From assembly GCA_036925085.1 (NCBI GenBank), contig JAUPFP010000023.1:1687778-1751777 (forward strand): 64,000 nt of DNA, given 5' to 3'. The translations under genes and the position numbers were made by a program. The notes beneath the pieces are model-generated. The model did no database searches. It was not told where the DNA came from and worked only from the letters and a program-made list of their open reading frames with translations. Origin of the DNA: Brachycybe producta (Eukaryota > Arthropoda > Diplopoda > Playtdesmida > Andrognathidae). Shown piece after piece: positions 1 to 14,100 of the stretch (the stretch's first letter is position 1; each line of letters opens with the position of its first letter).

Positions 1-3000
1 ATTGGTGTTGCTTTCGTAATTATGACGAACATCAGGAATGGACATATTTCCAACATGGGTTCTTTGACTGTTACTGTTGGTAGTCATCAGACAATTATTA
101 CTGTCATTGTCACATTCTGCAGTATTATAGATATTTTCTTTTTTAATGACGATGATGTTCTGTGCGTTTTCATCCGTGTTTGAACTCTGAGGTTTTGGTG
201 TACGATTTTCGTTTGAATTTTCTGCATTTTCTGTTATATCTTCGTTTTTGGGAATCCTTATACTATGGCTACTAGTTCCGAAGTGGGAATTAACATCTCG
301 GTTCACTACACTGTTAGTCAGTTCCATATTATCACATTCCTTTTTCATTCCCATATTATAAAAACTTTGAGTAGGATTTACATTACGATTAGTAGTCGCG
401 GTATCTTCGTTTTTTGAATTATTTCCTAGGCCAGAACCACCTTCATTGGCTGAATTGTCGTGGTTATCAACATTAGAAACTTCAGGATTATTAACATTAT
501 CAGGATTGTTTACGTTTTCTCCATTGTTACTATCAGGATCACTTCGATTTCTCCCACCATTAGCGTTTGCTTCACCAGCAAAGTGGTCACTACTGTTTGA
601 ATTTCCAGGATTGTTAATATTCCCAACAATGTTTGAGTTTTCTGAACTTTCTTCACTGTTACTTCTATCATTAGGATTTTCAGGATTGTTTTGACTTACA
701 TTGCTTGGATTTTGATGATTTCCTGAATTGTTACGATTCCCAGAATTATTAGAATTACCATTGTCGTTTGGATTTCCACCACTGTTCGAGTTCCCAGGAT
801 TTTGATGATTTCCTCCATTAGGATTCCCAGAATTATTATTTCCACTCTTATTATTTCCTGGGTTCTGATTTCCACTATTGTTAGGGTTTCCTGTGTTATC
901 ATTTGCACCGTTGTTATTGTTCCCATTATTGTGATGGTTTTCTCCATCGTTAGGGTTTCCGTCGTTGTTAGAATTTTCAAGGTTGCGATTTTCCCCAATG
1001 TTGTTGTTTCCAGGATTGTGGTGATTCCCACCATTGTTAGGATTCCCAGGATTATGATAATTTCCTCCATTGTTAGGGTTCCCAGGATTTCCTTCATTGT
1101 TATCATTCCCAGGATAATTTGAATTCCCGCCATTGCCAGGATTTCCAGGATTATGAGGATTTCTTCCAGTATTTGGATTGTCAGGATTATGCGGATTTCC
1201 TCCATTGCCAGGATTGTGTGGATTTCCTCCGTTGCCAGGATTATGTGGATTTTGTCCATTGCCACGATTGTGTGGATTTCCTCCATTGTTTGGGTTGCCA
1301 GGATTGTGTGGATTTCCTCCATTGTTTGGGTTGCCAGGATTGTGTGGATTTCCTCCATTGTTCGGGTTGCTAGGATTGTGTGGATTTCCTCCACTGCCTG
1401 GGTTCCCAAGATATTGCAGACTTCCTCCACTGCCAGGATTGGGTGGATTTCTTCCATTGCCTGGGTTGTACAAAATACCTCCATTGTTTGGGTTCCGGAG
1501 ATTATGTTGAGTTTCTTCATTGCCTGGGTTCCCAGGATTGTGTGGATTCCCTCCATTGCCAGGATTGTGTGGATTTCCCCCATTGCCAGGATTGTGTGTA
1601 TTTCCCCCATTGCCAGGATTGTGTGTATTTCCCCCATTGTCATGATTGTGTGTATTTCCCCCATTGTCAGGATTGTGTGGATTTCCCCCATTGCCAGGAT
1701 TGTGTGGATTTCCTCCATTGCCAGGATTGTGTGTATTTCCCCTATTATCAGGATTGTGTGGATTTCCTCCATTGCCAGGATTGTGTGGATTTCTTCCATT
1801 GCCAGGATTGTGTGCATTTCCCCTATTATCAGGATTGTGTGGATTTTCTCCATTGCCGGGATTGTGTGTATTTCCTCCATTGCCGGGATTGTGTGTATTT
1901 CCTCCATTGCCGGGATTGTGTGGATTTCCTCCATTGCCGGGATTGTGTGGATTTCCTCCATTGCCGGGATTGTGTGGATTTCCTCCATTGCCGGGATTGT
2001 GTGGATTTCCTCCATTGCCGGGATTGTGTAGATTTCCTCCATTGCCGAGATTGTGTGGATTTCCTCCATTGCCGAGATTGTGTGGATTTCCTCCATTGCC
2101 GGGATTGTGTGGATTTCCTCCATTGCCGGGATTGTGTGGATTTCCTCCAGTGCCGGGATTGTGTGGATTTCCTCCATTGCCGGGATTGTGTGGATTTCCT
2201 CTATTGCCGGGATTGTGTGGATTTCCTCCATTGCCGGGATTGTGTGGATTTCCTCCATTGCCGGGATTGTGTGGATTTCCTCCATTGCCGGGATTGTGTG
2301 GATTTCCTCCGTTGCCGGGATTGTGTGGATTTTCTCCATTGCCGGGATTGTGTGGAGTTCCTCCATTGCCGGGATTGTGTGGAGCTCCCCCATTGCCGGG
2401 ATTGTGTGGAGTTCCCCCATTGCCGGGATTGTGTGGATTTCTTCCATTTCCCAGGTTGTGTGGATTTCCTCCATTACCAGGATTATGTGGAATTTCTTTA
2501 TTGCCTGAATTGTGTGTATTTCCTCCATTGCCAGGAGTATGTGGATTTCCTGTATTACCGGGATTGTGTGGATTTCTTACATTGCCAGGATTGTGTGGGT
2601 TTCCTCCATTGCCAAGATTGTGTGTATTTCCTCCGTTACCAGGATTATGTGGATTTTCTACATTGCCTGGATTGTGTGGATTTCCTCCATTGCCTGGAGT
2701 GCGTGGATTTCCACCATTGCCATTGTTATGTGGATTTGCTCCAATGTCAGGATTGTGTGGATTTCCCCCATTGCCAGGATTGTGTGGATTTCCCCCATTG
2801 CCAGGATTGTGTGGATTTCCCCCATTGCCAGGATTGTGTGGATTTCCCACATTGCCAGGATTGTGTGGATTTCCCACATTGCCAGGATTGTGTGGATTCC
2901 CCCCATTGCCAGGATTGTGTGGATTTCCTCCATTACCAGGATTATGTGAATTTTCTAGATTGTCTGGATTTCCTCCATTGCCAGGATTGCGTGGATTCCC

Positions 3001-5180
3001 CCCATTGCCAGGGTTGTGTGGATTCCCACCATTGCCAGAATTGTGTGGATTCCCCCCATTGCCAGGATTGTGTGGATTTTCTGCATTGCCTGGATTTCCA
3101 CCATTTCCAGGATTGTGTGAATTTCCTCCAATGCTAGGATTGTGTGGACTTCCTCCATTGCCAGAATTGTGTGGATTTCCTCCATTGCCAGAATTGTGTG
3201 GATTTCCTCCATTGCCAGGATTGTGTGGATTTCCTCCACTGCCAGGATTGTGTGGATTTCCTCCATTGCCAGGATTGTGTGGATTTCCTCCATTGCCAGG
3301 ATTGTGTGGATTTCCTCCATTGCCAGGATTGTGTGGATTTCCTCCATTGCCAGGATTGTGTGGATTTCCTCCAGTGCCAGGATTGTTTGGATTTCCTCCA
3401 GTGCCAGGATTGTGTGGATTTCCTCCATTGCCAGGATAGTGTGGATTTCCTCCATTGCCAGGATTGTGTTGGTTTCTACCATTGCCACTATTGTGTGGAT
3501 TTCCTCCATTGCCAGTATTGTGTCGATTCCCTCTATTGCCAGGATTGTGTGGATTTCCACCACTACCTGGGTTCACCAGGTATTGCAGACTTTCTCTATT
3601 GCCAGGATTGTTTGTGTTTCCAGCATTGCTTAGATTCCCTGAATTGTGAAAACTGCCTGCAAAGTTAAAATTCCCAGGACTGCGAGAATTTCCTCCATTA
3701 TTTGGGTTATGAGGATTTTCTCCAGTATTTCTAATCCCAAGATTGTGAAGATTTCCGTCACTGCCAGCATTTGCAGAATCATGAGGATTTCCTCCATTAT
3801 CAGGTAAATTTCCACTATTGTTAGCATTATTCGCATTTTCTTCATTGCTATGGTTACCAGGATTGTGAGTATTTCCGCCATTATTAGAATTGCCAGGATT
3901 GGGTTGCTGTTGTCCAATATTGGGATTTCCAGGATTATATTGATGTCCTCCAATGTTAGGATTTCCACCACTGTTTGGGTTCCCAAGATTATACTGATTT
4001 TCGCCATGATTGGGATTTGTTAGAATTTGATTTCCCTCATTGTTTAGACCACCGATATTGTGATAGCCACCACTATTTCCAGGATTATTATCTCCACTGT
4101 TGGTATTTCCAGCATTGTTATGAGGACTACTAGAATTGCCTGGATTACCAGGGTTTCCAACATACTGTAGATTTCCTCCATTTCCAGGATGAGTGTTGCC
4201 AAAATTATGTGGATTTCCTCCAATGTTTGGATTATTAAATAAATGAGAATGACTTCCATTGTTGGGATTTAAAGGGTGTCGTACAATTCCTGAATTGTGA
4301 AGAAGTCGCGGATTGTGAACATTTGTTTGATACATAGGGTTGTTGATGTTTGGTACATTAGCATTGCCAGGAATATATTGACTCCCTCCACTGTTGAGTG
4401 TACTCTGATTAGAAAACCCAGGCATTCTAGGATGACTTAAGTTTCCAGAAAAATGAACATTGCCAAGATTTCTTCCAATTGTAGGATTTCCGGGATTATT
4501 TGGTAGTCCCCCATGATGTTGCTGAATATCCTGAATATTTCCTCCAAAATGTGGACTTCCAAGAATGTGTGAATTATTATCTCCTTGGTGAACATGGCCA
4601 GGATTTGTGTGACTTCCAAGAGAGTATGCATTTCCAGAATTATGTGGATTTCTTCCATGTTGAAGGTTACTTCCATTTGGACTACTAGTTAATGGATTTC
4701 CAGGATGAAGTGGACTCCTATTGTACGGATTACCACCAGTAGGTGTCAGAGGAGTGCAAGGACTCCCTTCTCCTTGATGACTTTCCTCTATAGAATGTCT
4801 GCCACCTCCAGTCTGATCTACTACTGCTCTATCAGCAATGTCAAGAATACGTTCCACATTCAAATCTCCCACTTCCTGGATGTTTAAATGTGTTTGCGAA
4901 CTCTGTCGTCCCAAACTGTGACTCGAAGATGATGGACTTGCTTCAGTAGCAAGCATACGAGAGCTATCACCAGATGACGAATCTTGAAATGATGATGCAC
5001 TAAAGCGTGGACTGCTTGGAAGACTATGTTGGTGTGTACCAAAACCGCGACCCATTGAATCCATGCCACTGTGCATTGTCATCAAAGAAGGCGAACTGTT
5101 CATTTCGACATGACTCCCCGTTGATGTACTTGGTGATGGACTTTGCATTTTAATGCCCAGGGGTGTCTGCCTACCAATTT
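1..5180 (-). other. KMT2 exon 49: giant Gly/Asn-rich exon with 27-bp coding minisatellite
   Basis: After a TTTCAG acceptor at 5181-5186 the frame starting IGRQTPLGIKMQSPSPS contains no stop in any codon I read, through to position 1 (more than 1,725 codons). The frame was confirmed at both ends. The first ~450 nt encode an ordinary Ser-rich KMT2-like stretch (LNIQEVGDLNVERILDIADR). From about 4300 the protein becomes Gly/Asn/Pro/His-rich, and between about 3630 and 1150 it is a near-continuous tandem array of the nonapeptide PGNGGNPHN (DNA unit 27 bp). Below ~1150 it decays into Asn-rich non-repetitive sequence (NNPGNSNSSDHFAGEANANG). Because 27 is a multiple of 3, all six frames stay open; only this minus-strand frame joins the upstream exons. 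Confidence 0.85.
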
Positions 5181-8100
5181 CTGAAAACCATTTCATACCG
5201 ATTCAAAATTAAGATGCTTTATCAACAGCTGATTTTCGAACTCTGGTTATCCCGCCTTTCAGAAGAACAATATTAAATGATAAATTAAAAGTGCATTAGA
5301 AACTAGAATGGTAGCTGATACACTTAATAGTATTTTCATGTAAATTTTGAAAAATAAACTAAATTTATTGACAAAAATTTAAAAAAATATTGCCTTCTTT
5401 TTTGTTAGTTGTGTCATTTTCAAACTCACGTACACAGCTTATTTTAAAAGATAGCAACATAAAATACTCCAAAGTAATTGAGCTACTATTCTAGTTTCTA
5501 GCACACTTTCAAATTTCTTTAAATTTTACTTCCGAAATACAAAATAAGCAGAATTCGAGAGGCGTTTACACTTGAAAACCTGCTTAACGCTTATAAATTT
5601 AACACAAGCCATTACGGGACTTTACAAACATGCAATTGTTTATAACCAAAACAAATTCTCGTTTAATTGTCAATTTTAACGTTAAACGATTTCCAAAACA
5701 AGATTTTTCTTTTTATTGCAAATTTGCTATGCATTTAAACGTAAAATTCAAAGTAAGTTCAAGTTATAATTCATTAAAATGAAAAAAATTAATTACTTTT
5801 TAAAAAAAATTAACATACTTTTAAACTAATACTCGCACTAAAATAATGCTTTTGAAACTATACAACATCGAAATCATCCAAAGAAAGAAGTAACGACTCA
5901 CCAGAATGGCTGCAATTAGGCGATTGTTGCGAATATTGAGATGGTGACTGGCTGACACGTTGCTGCATCTGGCTCACTAGAGACACACCACTTCCAGAAC
6001 ACTGTTGTTGTTCAACTGACAGTTGCTTTCCAGAAAATCCTGAACAAAACCAAATAAATTAGAGTGAGATTCATATTTAAAATGAAATCAATTACTGTAT
6101 TAAGATGTTTTATGAACAGCTGATTTTTCTCTCTCTCTCTCCAGTCATTCTGCATTTTCAGGAGCAAATAGTCAAGAAAGATTAAAGTGTGTTAAAAACT
6201 AGAATGCCAAACTGAATCACTTTAATAGTATTTTCATGTTGATATCTTTCAAAACATACATTTTATGACAAAAATTAAAAAAATATCATCCACTTAAAGT
6301 TGGGTATTTTTCAAACTGACAGAAAACCCTTAAGAAGAAACTGCAAGTGTTTTAGAACTAGAAGATGAAATTTTCTTTTTTCACTTCAAGTTAAACATAA
6401 AAAGTTTATTTTTAAAAATATCAACATAAAATTACTCTTCAGTGATTGAGCCACTCTTTTAGTTTCTAAAACACTTTTAAAGTTTCTCTTAATTTTGCCA
6501 CTGAAAGACAGAATAACCAGAGTTCAAGAAGTGTTAACACTTAAAATAATTTAAAAATGTACCAGCAAAATGTTGTTGCTGAAGTTCTGAAGCATTCGGA
6601 TCAGCAAATCTCTGTCCAACACCTTGAACAAATGCTCGAGATAGAGGTTTAGAGCTCTGATCAGATGTCTTTCCACAAATTGGTCTAGGCCAACCTTGAC
6701 CTTGAGGAAATCGGTCTTCACGATAATTAAACTGTTGCTGAACACCACTGTTGTCTTGGTCTTCAAAATCTTGAATAAATTCAAAACTTATGTGATAAAA
6801 CAGAAAAACGAACAGCATACATTCAAATACAATAATTACCATCTTGGGTTCCAGGCTCATGTCCAGTTTGTTGAAAATGACGTCCGACTTGCTGAACACG
6901 CAACTCTCTATGTTGAAAGCTTTCGCTAAAAGGATTATTATCCTCCTGTAAAATGAATAAATAAAATTCTACATGTAGCAATCGCAAAAAACAATGTTAT
7001 CAGAAACCAGTTTCGTACCTGAGATACTTGCAAACCAGATGAACGAAGCATTTGCTGCTCTAGATTTGGATTCGGCATTCTAGGAGAAGCCTGTTGAAAT
7101 ATAGGCTGAGCGTGAGGAGAGTGTTGCATTAAAGGAGACGGAACTGGCCCCAAAGGCGAATGTTGCATCATCGGAGAAGGTGACTGTTGTCTCAATGGAG
7201 ATGGTGAAGGACCCAATGGTGATGGTGAAGGTCCCATATGAGACGGAGACATTAAAGGAGAAATTGGTGTTCCAGGTGCCTAAACAGAAAACAAAACAAA
7301 CAAAAAAAATTGTAGCATGACATTAACAATAAATCGACTATCAAAAAACATACACTCATCATCGGTGACTGTGAAGGCCCCATATTCGGCTGCGAAATTG
7401 ACATTTGTTGTGTGTTAGCTAAAATTTGCTGCTGCCTCTTCTGTTGTTTCATATGATATTCTTGAAAAAGCATGGAATGTTGCCGACTTTGTTTTCGAAC
7501 CTAACCAAAGAGGTTGAGTTACTTCCTTTCTACTCTATTTATAAGAACAGTGGAAACCGCTTTAACACAAAATTAAAGAAAATGGAATATTTTTTCTTGT
7601 TAATCGAATTTCATGATAAAAAATATTTTAAAAACGTATTTTATACATATTAATAGTAAAAACAAATTCTCCGAATATTTTTTTAACATTTAAAACTTGC
7701 ATCTTGGCTCCGCCTACTTTTTTTTTAAATTGGTAATTTTGGATTGCACATTTCACATGTATTATGTAGTGTTTATGTAGTTTTTATGTGTGTAATAATA
7801 TGTACTTAAGTAGGATGAAGAAAGAAATCGAATTCTAAAAATCAGGCCACTTGACTTCAAGAACAAAAAAGAGCTTTACAAGAAATACTAATCTCAAAGC
7901 GAATTTGGAAAATGAGGTCTTAAATATTTTTTTGTGTTCATGGTACTGAAATATTCCTGTGTTAACCGATACTTTCATGTTATCCGTTTCGTCTTAAACA
8001 AATTAAGATATATTGCAAACCATATTATGAGGAAAACGACTTAAAATAGATATCATGTCGTCCAGTTTTTCGTGTTATTCGATTTCGTGTTAAATGGTTT

Positions 8101-11100
8101 CCACTGTAATAAAAAATCACTAATTATTAACCTGTTCAAGTTGCTTTTGAAGTCCGGTTTGATCTCTCGTTATTCTCTCCAACTCTCTTGCATCTGGTTC
8201 TGACAACTGCTGCCCGTTCTTACGTAAATTGCGCTGCTTTGTGTTAAGCGACTTTCGTGTCTTGCGTAATTTTCCAACTTCAGCCTCAAAGAATTTTTGT
8301 TGATTAGAAAGAACATGCTGTTGCTGAAATAACCAATGCTCATAGAGTTGTTGCTGCTGACGCTCAGCGTCTGTTACTGGATCTGCTGGAGGAGTAGGTG
8401 GAGGAGGAAGACTTGTGATGGGAAACGGTGGACGAGGAGACTGCAAAAGAGCTGAAAGACAAAAAATATCAATATCAATAAATATAATTCATAAAATTCA
8501 CATGTGTAACTCGTTATTTAACTCAAACCTGGATGCATTCCGGAATCTTGAGGAGTAACAAGTCTTTGTGACCCAAACATCAACTGATTCAAATTTGATT
8601 GTGGTGACAGACCCGGTCGTACAGAAAATCCAACACCAGTCGACGAATCAGGATGGCCAATTGACATCGGCAAACCAGAGTTATTTAAAAGACTTTGCGC
8701 CGGTGATGATGCTGCCCTAATCGACTGTGAACCCTGAATTGGAGGTTGCAAAGGAAGCATTCCTTGCACAGGCACATTAGAAGCAGGTGGAGACATGCTT
8801 ACAGGAGGACCTGCCGTTCCTAGAACGTCTGCCTTAAGCTTCTCAAAGTCGATATCACTAAGAAGACTATCGTCGCCTTGTGACTGGCCCAGTATTCCAT
8901 GCTGTTGCTGTTGTCGTCGCTGTTCTTGCTTCTCCTGTTCCAACAGGTCCGCTAGAAGATGCCTTTGTTCAGGTACATTGATAGGTCTGTTCGGTGGAAT
9001 ATTGGAACCGATCGTATGAGGAGGTCTATGACCAGACATGGACATCATGGGTTTTCCAGCATAAACTCTAGAATGCATCGGAACACGCACAACGCCTGAA
9101 ACTGCTTGATAAGGCGGTGGAGGTCTAACTCCCATATTTGGATACGGAGGAGGTTTAACCATTCTCTGTGGATTCGCACCCATTGCTATTTGCTGACGAA
9201 GATCTGCCGGCATCGAAACCGGAGGTTGTCCAAACTGTCCCATGACCATCGGACGTTGAGGATTACCCATTTGCAGCACTTTTGGCGATGGCATAGGTTC
9301 CTGCATTGCAAACGGCTGCATCGGACCCATTGATGACACGATGGGAATGTTCTCGATAGGAATCGCTCCCGTTGAGGACATTACATCGATACTAGCTACA
9401 CCTCCAGTATTCTGTCCAATATTACTTAAGGGTTTCACGTCCTTTTCTTCTGTTTTGACCACAATATTAGATTCAAGGCTGTCATCCTCAAATATATCAC
9501 TATTTTTAAGTTCTTCAGCCTTCTCCAGGTCCCTCCTTTGACTAAATTCCAGGAATTTTGCCTACAGTAAAAAATTAAATTTCAAAATAAAACTTTGTTA
9601 ATATTTTTTAAAAAATTTAAGTACTAAAATAAATAAAAGTATTAAATTATCAAAAAAATCTTCAGACAATAACATAATAAATTAAGAAGCAAACCTGAAA
9701 ATCAGTCGTTCCGAGACCAATTGAATTTCCAGATTGTTGTTTTACACTGGGTGAAGAATTTCTCTTTCCAGACTGCTCCGCTTGAGAATTATCTACAAGC
9801 TCTGTCTTAACGTCCGTCATTTTGTCCGGACTACCAATCTTGCCGCCTTTTTCATTATCATCATCTATATCTTCATCCTTATCATCAAGATCTAAATTTT
9901 CATCCAAAATGTTGGTCTTTTTGCCATCGCCAACAATGTCGTGATCAAGCTCTGGATCGGCATATTCCAGAATATTAAAATCATTTCCAAGTCCTGAAAA
10001 ATGGATAAAAACGTTAGCATCAATAAACAAAAAGAAAATTAAAACGCAATTAAACATACCGAGAAGTTCGTCATCATCCAAATCGTCTTCCGGTCCTCCA
10101 ACTTTATCCATATGCGATTCTTTCTCCAACTTTTCCAACTCCTCGGCAACTGTACCAGCAGAATTTGCATCGTCACCTTCGAGAGACACATCAGGCAGTT
10201 CAGTTCCCTGCTGTGAAGACTCTCCACCAATATCACTATCCAATTCGGAAGGCAAAAGCTGATCTTGTTCGACACCCTGCCGTGGTGATTGACTTTCTAA
10301 AAGTTGCTGTTGTTGATGGCTCATAACAGCTGTGAAATTAAACAAAACAAATATTGAAGATCCCTGTAAACTAAATAGGCTAGAGAGAGTTATTTAGGGG
10401 CGCATAAACACGCAAACGTATTTTTCAGAGAAAACATTATGATAAACTTCTGATCGTTTGCGAAACTAGAACAGTATAAGATTATACCAAACGATTTTTA
10501 ATGGCAATATATTAAAAGGTTAATATTTTATAGCAGTTTTAAAAAGATTCTATTTCACGTTTTTGGCACAAAAACCAACAAAAATTTCACAAAAATTAAT
10601 TTTGCCTTTTTCAAAATTTGTTTTTAGATATAATAACGAAAAAAAACTTTTATTTTATTAATGTTTGCATAAAAAACAGTAGCAAAGTAAGCATCTTGCG
10701 TCACCAAAACGCAACATGATTTTGAAGCCCCCTATAAAAATCTAGCGCGTGAAACTTACCCATTATGTAAACAATATGATAGAACACTACCAAACTTCAC
10801 TACTATAATATTATATATTTTGTTTAACAATTAATAAAATCTAGATTTCTTTTGGGTTTTTTATGGCGCTGCAATACAGAGGCTCCAAAGACGCGGTTCT
10901 TACGCCAGTGCGGTGAAAACCCTACATATTTGTGGAACCGCAGTAGTGCATTCAATTATCCAGCCACCTTAACTATGATCAATCTACAAAAACATGCCAC
11001 AAACCTAGATGTGCTTGTTGCTGTTGTTGACCCATGTTTGGCATGATTCTTGTTTGCCCCATTCCCATGGGCCTCACCAGCGCAGTCGGACTCGGAGGCT

Positions 11101-14100
11101 CATTACTAGGCATGTGACTCAAACGAGGTTGACCAAACAGTCCCAATTGATCTAAGGGAACCTCAGATTGTTGTTGTTGCATAGTTCCGTGAGGTTGATT
11201 CTGCAACGTCATAATTCCAATTTGGTGACCTGGTTGCTGCTGTTGTTGTTGTTGTGAATGATGAACCAAGTGGTCATAAGGATCGATTGGATTATTATTG
11301 TTGCCTTGCCCTGGATGAAAGTTAGCAGGACTACGAGGACTAACAAGCCTCAACTGCCCAGCTTGAATCATCCGCTGCTGAATAATAGCCATTCGAATCT
11401 GTGGATCCTACAATGAAAAGAAAAAACAAACAAACAAAAAAAAAAGAAATAAAATAAAATTGAATATAATCTTACACAAAAAATGTTACCGTTACCTGCA
11501 TCCGTAGGTCCATTGTTTGTCCTGGATGACGAAATTGACCAATTAAAGCCTGAGGCTGGCCATGTAATTGCTGCACAATTTGATGCTGACCTGGAGGAGG
11601 ACCACCACCTCCCACTGACATACCGATTCGTGGTCGTAAGTTTGGAGGGTATGGCTGACGAAATCCTCCCTCAGCACTCATTGGCCTCGGTCCCATAACT
11701 GGAATGACTGAAATAAGAAGCAATATATAGGACACAAGAATAAAAAAAATAAAAAAACAGATGTTCGCACTTTGTCGCTGAGCTTCGGTCGGAGATTTTG
11801 CATTCGGAGGTAATCCTGTACGTATTGCTTCGTGAGAACCATCGGGAGAATGCGGTGATCCAAGTTGACAAACATCCATGCCTTCAACTTTTTGTTCTGC
11901 AACAAACAAAATTGAAACGTTGAATATTAAAATGCATAAACAAGTAACTTTCAGATAAATATATCACCAATTGGCCAATGTCTTAGTGGCATTTGACCTT
12001 GCTGTTCCCTCAAATGTTGCTCAATCTGCTTTTTCATTTGCTGCTTTTGTAAAAGATCTCTCAGCTGCTGTCGTGCCATCATTTGTGCACGATCTGTTTC
12101 AACTCCGGAACCTGGTGAAGTTATGCCTTTGGCTCTCATCAGTTGTTCTTGAAGAGAGGCTTCACCTTCCAAACCAGCACCCAACTGAAACGAATCTGGA
12201 GGTCTGTTACTTTGTCCTTGAACTTGAGGTCCCACGTTCATCATTTGTGGCCGGGGAGTAGACGGCATCTGCGCATAAGGATCACCCAAGAGAGCAGGGT
12301 TTGTACGTGGGTGAACGAAATGTTCATTGCCCTGCGATTGTTGCTGTTGTTGTTTTTGATGATGTGGCGAAAGCAACGGAGAAGAACTCACTGGCGAAGG
12401 TAAAGGAGACGGCGAAGATGGTGGAAAATGGTCTAATTTTGAACGTGGCCTTGAACCACCGATAGGAGACGGGAATGACTCTTGAGGCATATGTGGCGTC
12501 ATGGGTTGCTGAGCATACGGATCTTGTCTTTGCAACGCTCCAACGTGTTGAAAATTGTCTGGAGATGGGAAAGATCTTGAAGGATGCACATCCTGTTGCT
12601 GAATGTGAGAAGAGGCAATAGGCGATTTTCCGACCGATTCGACCGAATGTGGTGTGTGAGGAGGTGAAAATGGACTCTGAGCTAATCTGGGGTCCACCAT
12701 CGTCGGAGAAAAGGGTTCCGCAGAAACGGGTGTCCTTGGCTGAACATAAGCATCAGGAGTGGGAGTCTGTGGATGAGGTGTAGAAGGTGGAGTACCAAAG
12801 GCATCAGACGGTCGCTTGCTGCCCGGATTCATATTTTCATGCAACTGTGATGGACGAGGTGTCATCGGTTGTTTAGCATAAATGTCTCCTCCAACCTGCG
12901 GCGGTTTCACAAGCATTCCTTGCTGAGACTGTCCAGCAAACTGATCTGGGGATAGTGGTGGCGGTTGAGACACATACGGAGCCCTTGTATATGGATCCTG
13001 AAGCCGCAAAGAAGGACGCGATATGCGAGGACTCATAGGACGATGTTGCAACTGAGGACGAACGAAAATGTCTTTTCCTGGATTTCCCGACATCGGACGG
13101 GGAGTACCAGGCATCTGCGCGTATGGATCCACAGAAACATGCATTCTGGCAAATGGCTGCATCTGAACTGCATCGATAGGAGCTCTGACACGCGACACCT
13201 GAATTGGAGGTGTGAACGAAGCTCCAACTTTAGGTGTGGATGGAGCTTGAGGAGGATGAGGTGATAAAACTGGACCAGCAGCCAGCGACTAAAAGAAAAA
13301 ATCATTTTAATTTGCTTTAAGTTTTCGTCTTATAAAAATTTTTGATCAAATTTTGCCGCATTTCACCTGAGAAGTGACAATTTGCAAATGCCCAGGTCCA
13401 GAAGGTCGTGGCTGACCAGCAGCTGCCTCGTGAATTAAATTTGGATGTAGCGGCGCCTGTTGTATAAAAGGATCTGCTGCCATCTGTGATGTCGAAGGCA
13501 TGGGCGTGTGGGGCATACAAGCATAGGGATCCCCTGGACTCGATGGTAATGCAGAATTGCTGTTACCAGAACCACACAAATGCTCGCCTCCTATCATTTG
13601 TTGCTGCACTCGAACCATGGCTGGAAGCGTGGGAAGAGGATGTGTTTGAGATGGCACAACTACAGAGACGAATACATATACACGAGAAAATGTAGGAAAC
13701 GAGACAAAAAAGGAGAAAACTTTCGAAAGAATAAGCAGTAAGGGATATAAACTAAAAAAATTACTGATAATTAAATAAAGTATAAATTCTAATGCAAACT
13801 CAGCAAAAAAAGACGCACACCAGAGACAAATATTTGAAGCAAAGTGACTTTAAAATGAAACTATGACAGGAAATTTGTTAATGAATCAGTGCGCAATGTT
13901 AAGAAACGTGCATTTTATAGAAAAAAACCTCACCTTGTGTCCTCTGCTCATGAAGAATCTGTTGCTGTTGCTGAGCCTGTTGGTGCCTCATTGCTTGCAG
14001 TTGTTTCCATTGCCGTTCTTGCTCCTGTTCCCGATGAGATTTCTGTTCACGTATAATTCGTTCCTGTTCCTTTTCATGAACAGGAGGGCAGCGAGGTGAA

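Larger units (their letters stand above)
5902..8451 (-). other. KMT2 exons 43-48: conserved coiled coil and Pro/Gln-rich tail
   Basis: Exon 43 (about residues 3100-3205) has a proline lead followed by a long helix including LYEHWLFQQQHVLSNQQKFF and EVGKLRKTRKSLNTKQRNLR, closely matching the single conserved coiled coil of vertebrate KMT2D. It continues into exon 44 (QEYHMKQQKRQQQ). Exon 45 repeats SPSPL/MMQHSP units. Exons 46-48 are Gln/Ser-rich. For exon 44 the GTATGT donor (exon end 7354) keeps the frame, whereas the overlapping upstream GTGTAT donor would break it. Introns 43, 47 and 48 each carry a transposon-derived element. Confidence 0.82.

Noticed and set aside
1150-3630. CRISPR array
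   Set aside because: Units are contiguous 27-bp tandem repeats without unique spacers, in a eukaryotic coding exon.
1153-3668. Long open frames on the plus strand and in other minus frames across the repeat (up to ~600 codons)
   Set aside because: They exist only because the 27-bp unit is a multiple of three and lacks stops. They encode pure repeats (for example CRDCVDFLH), have no flanking coding context, and only the minus PGNGGNPHN frame joins the upstream KMT2 exons.
1-5180. Separate mucin- or silk-like gene instead of a KMT2 exon
   Set aside because: The frame continues in phase from exon 48 through a proper acceptor and the first ~450 nt look like ordinary Ser-rich KMT2 sequence, so a separate gene is not needed.
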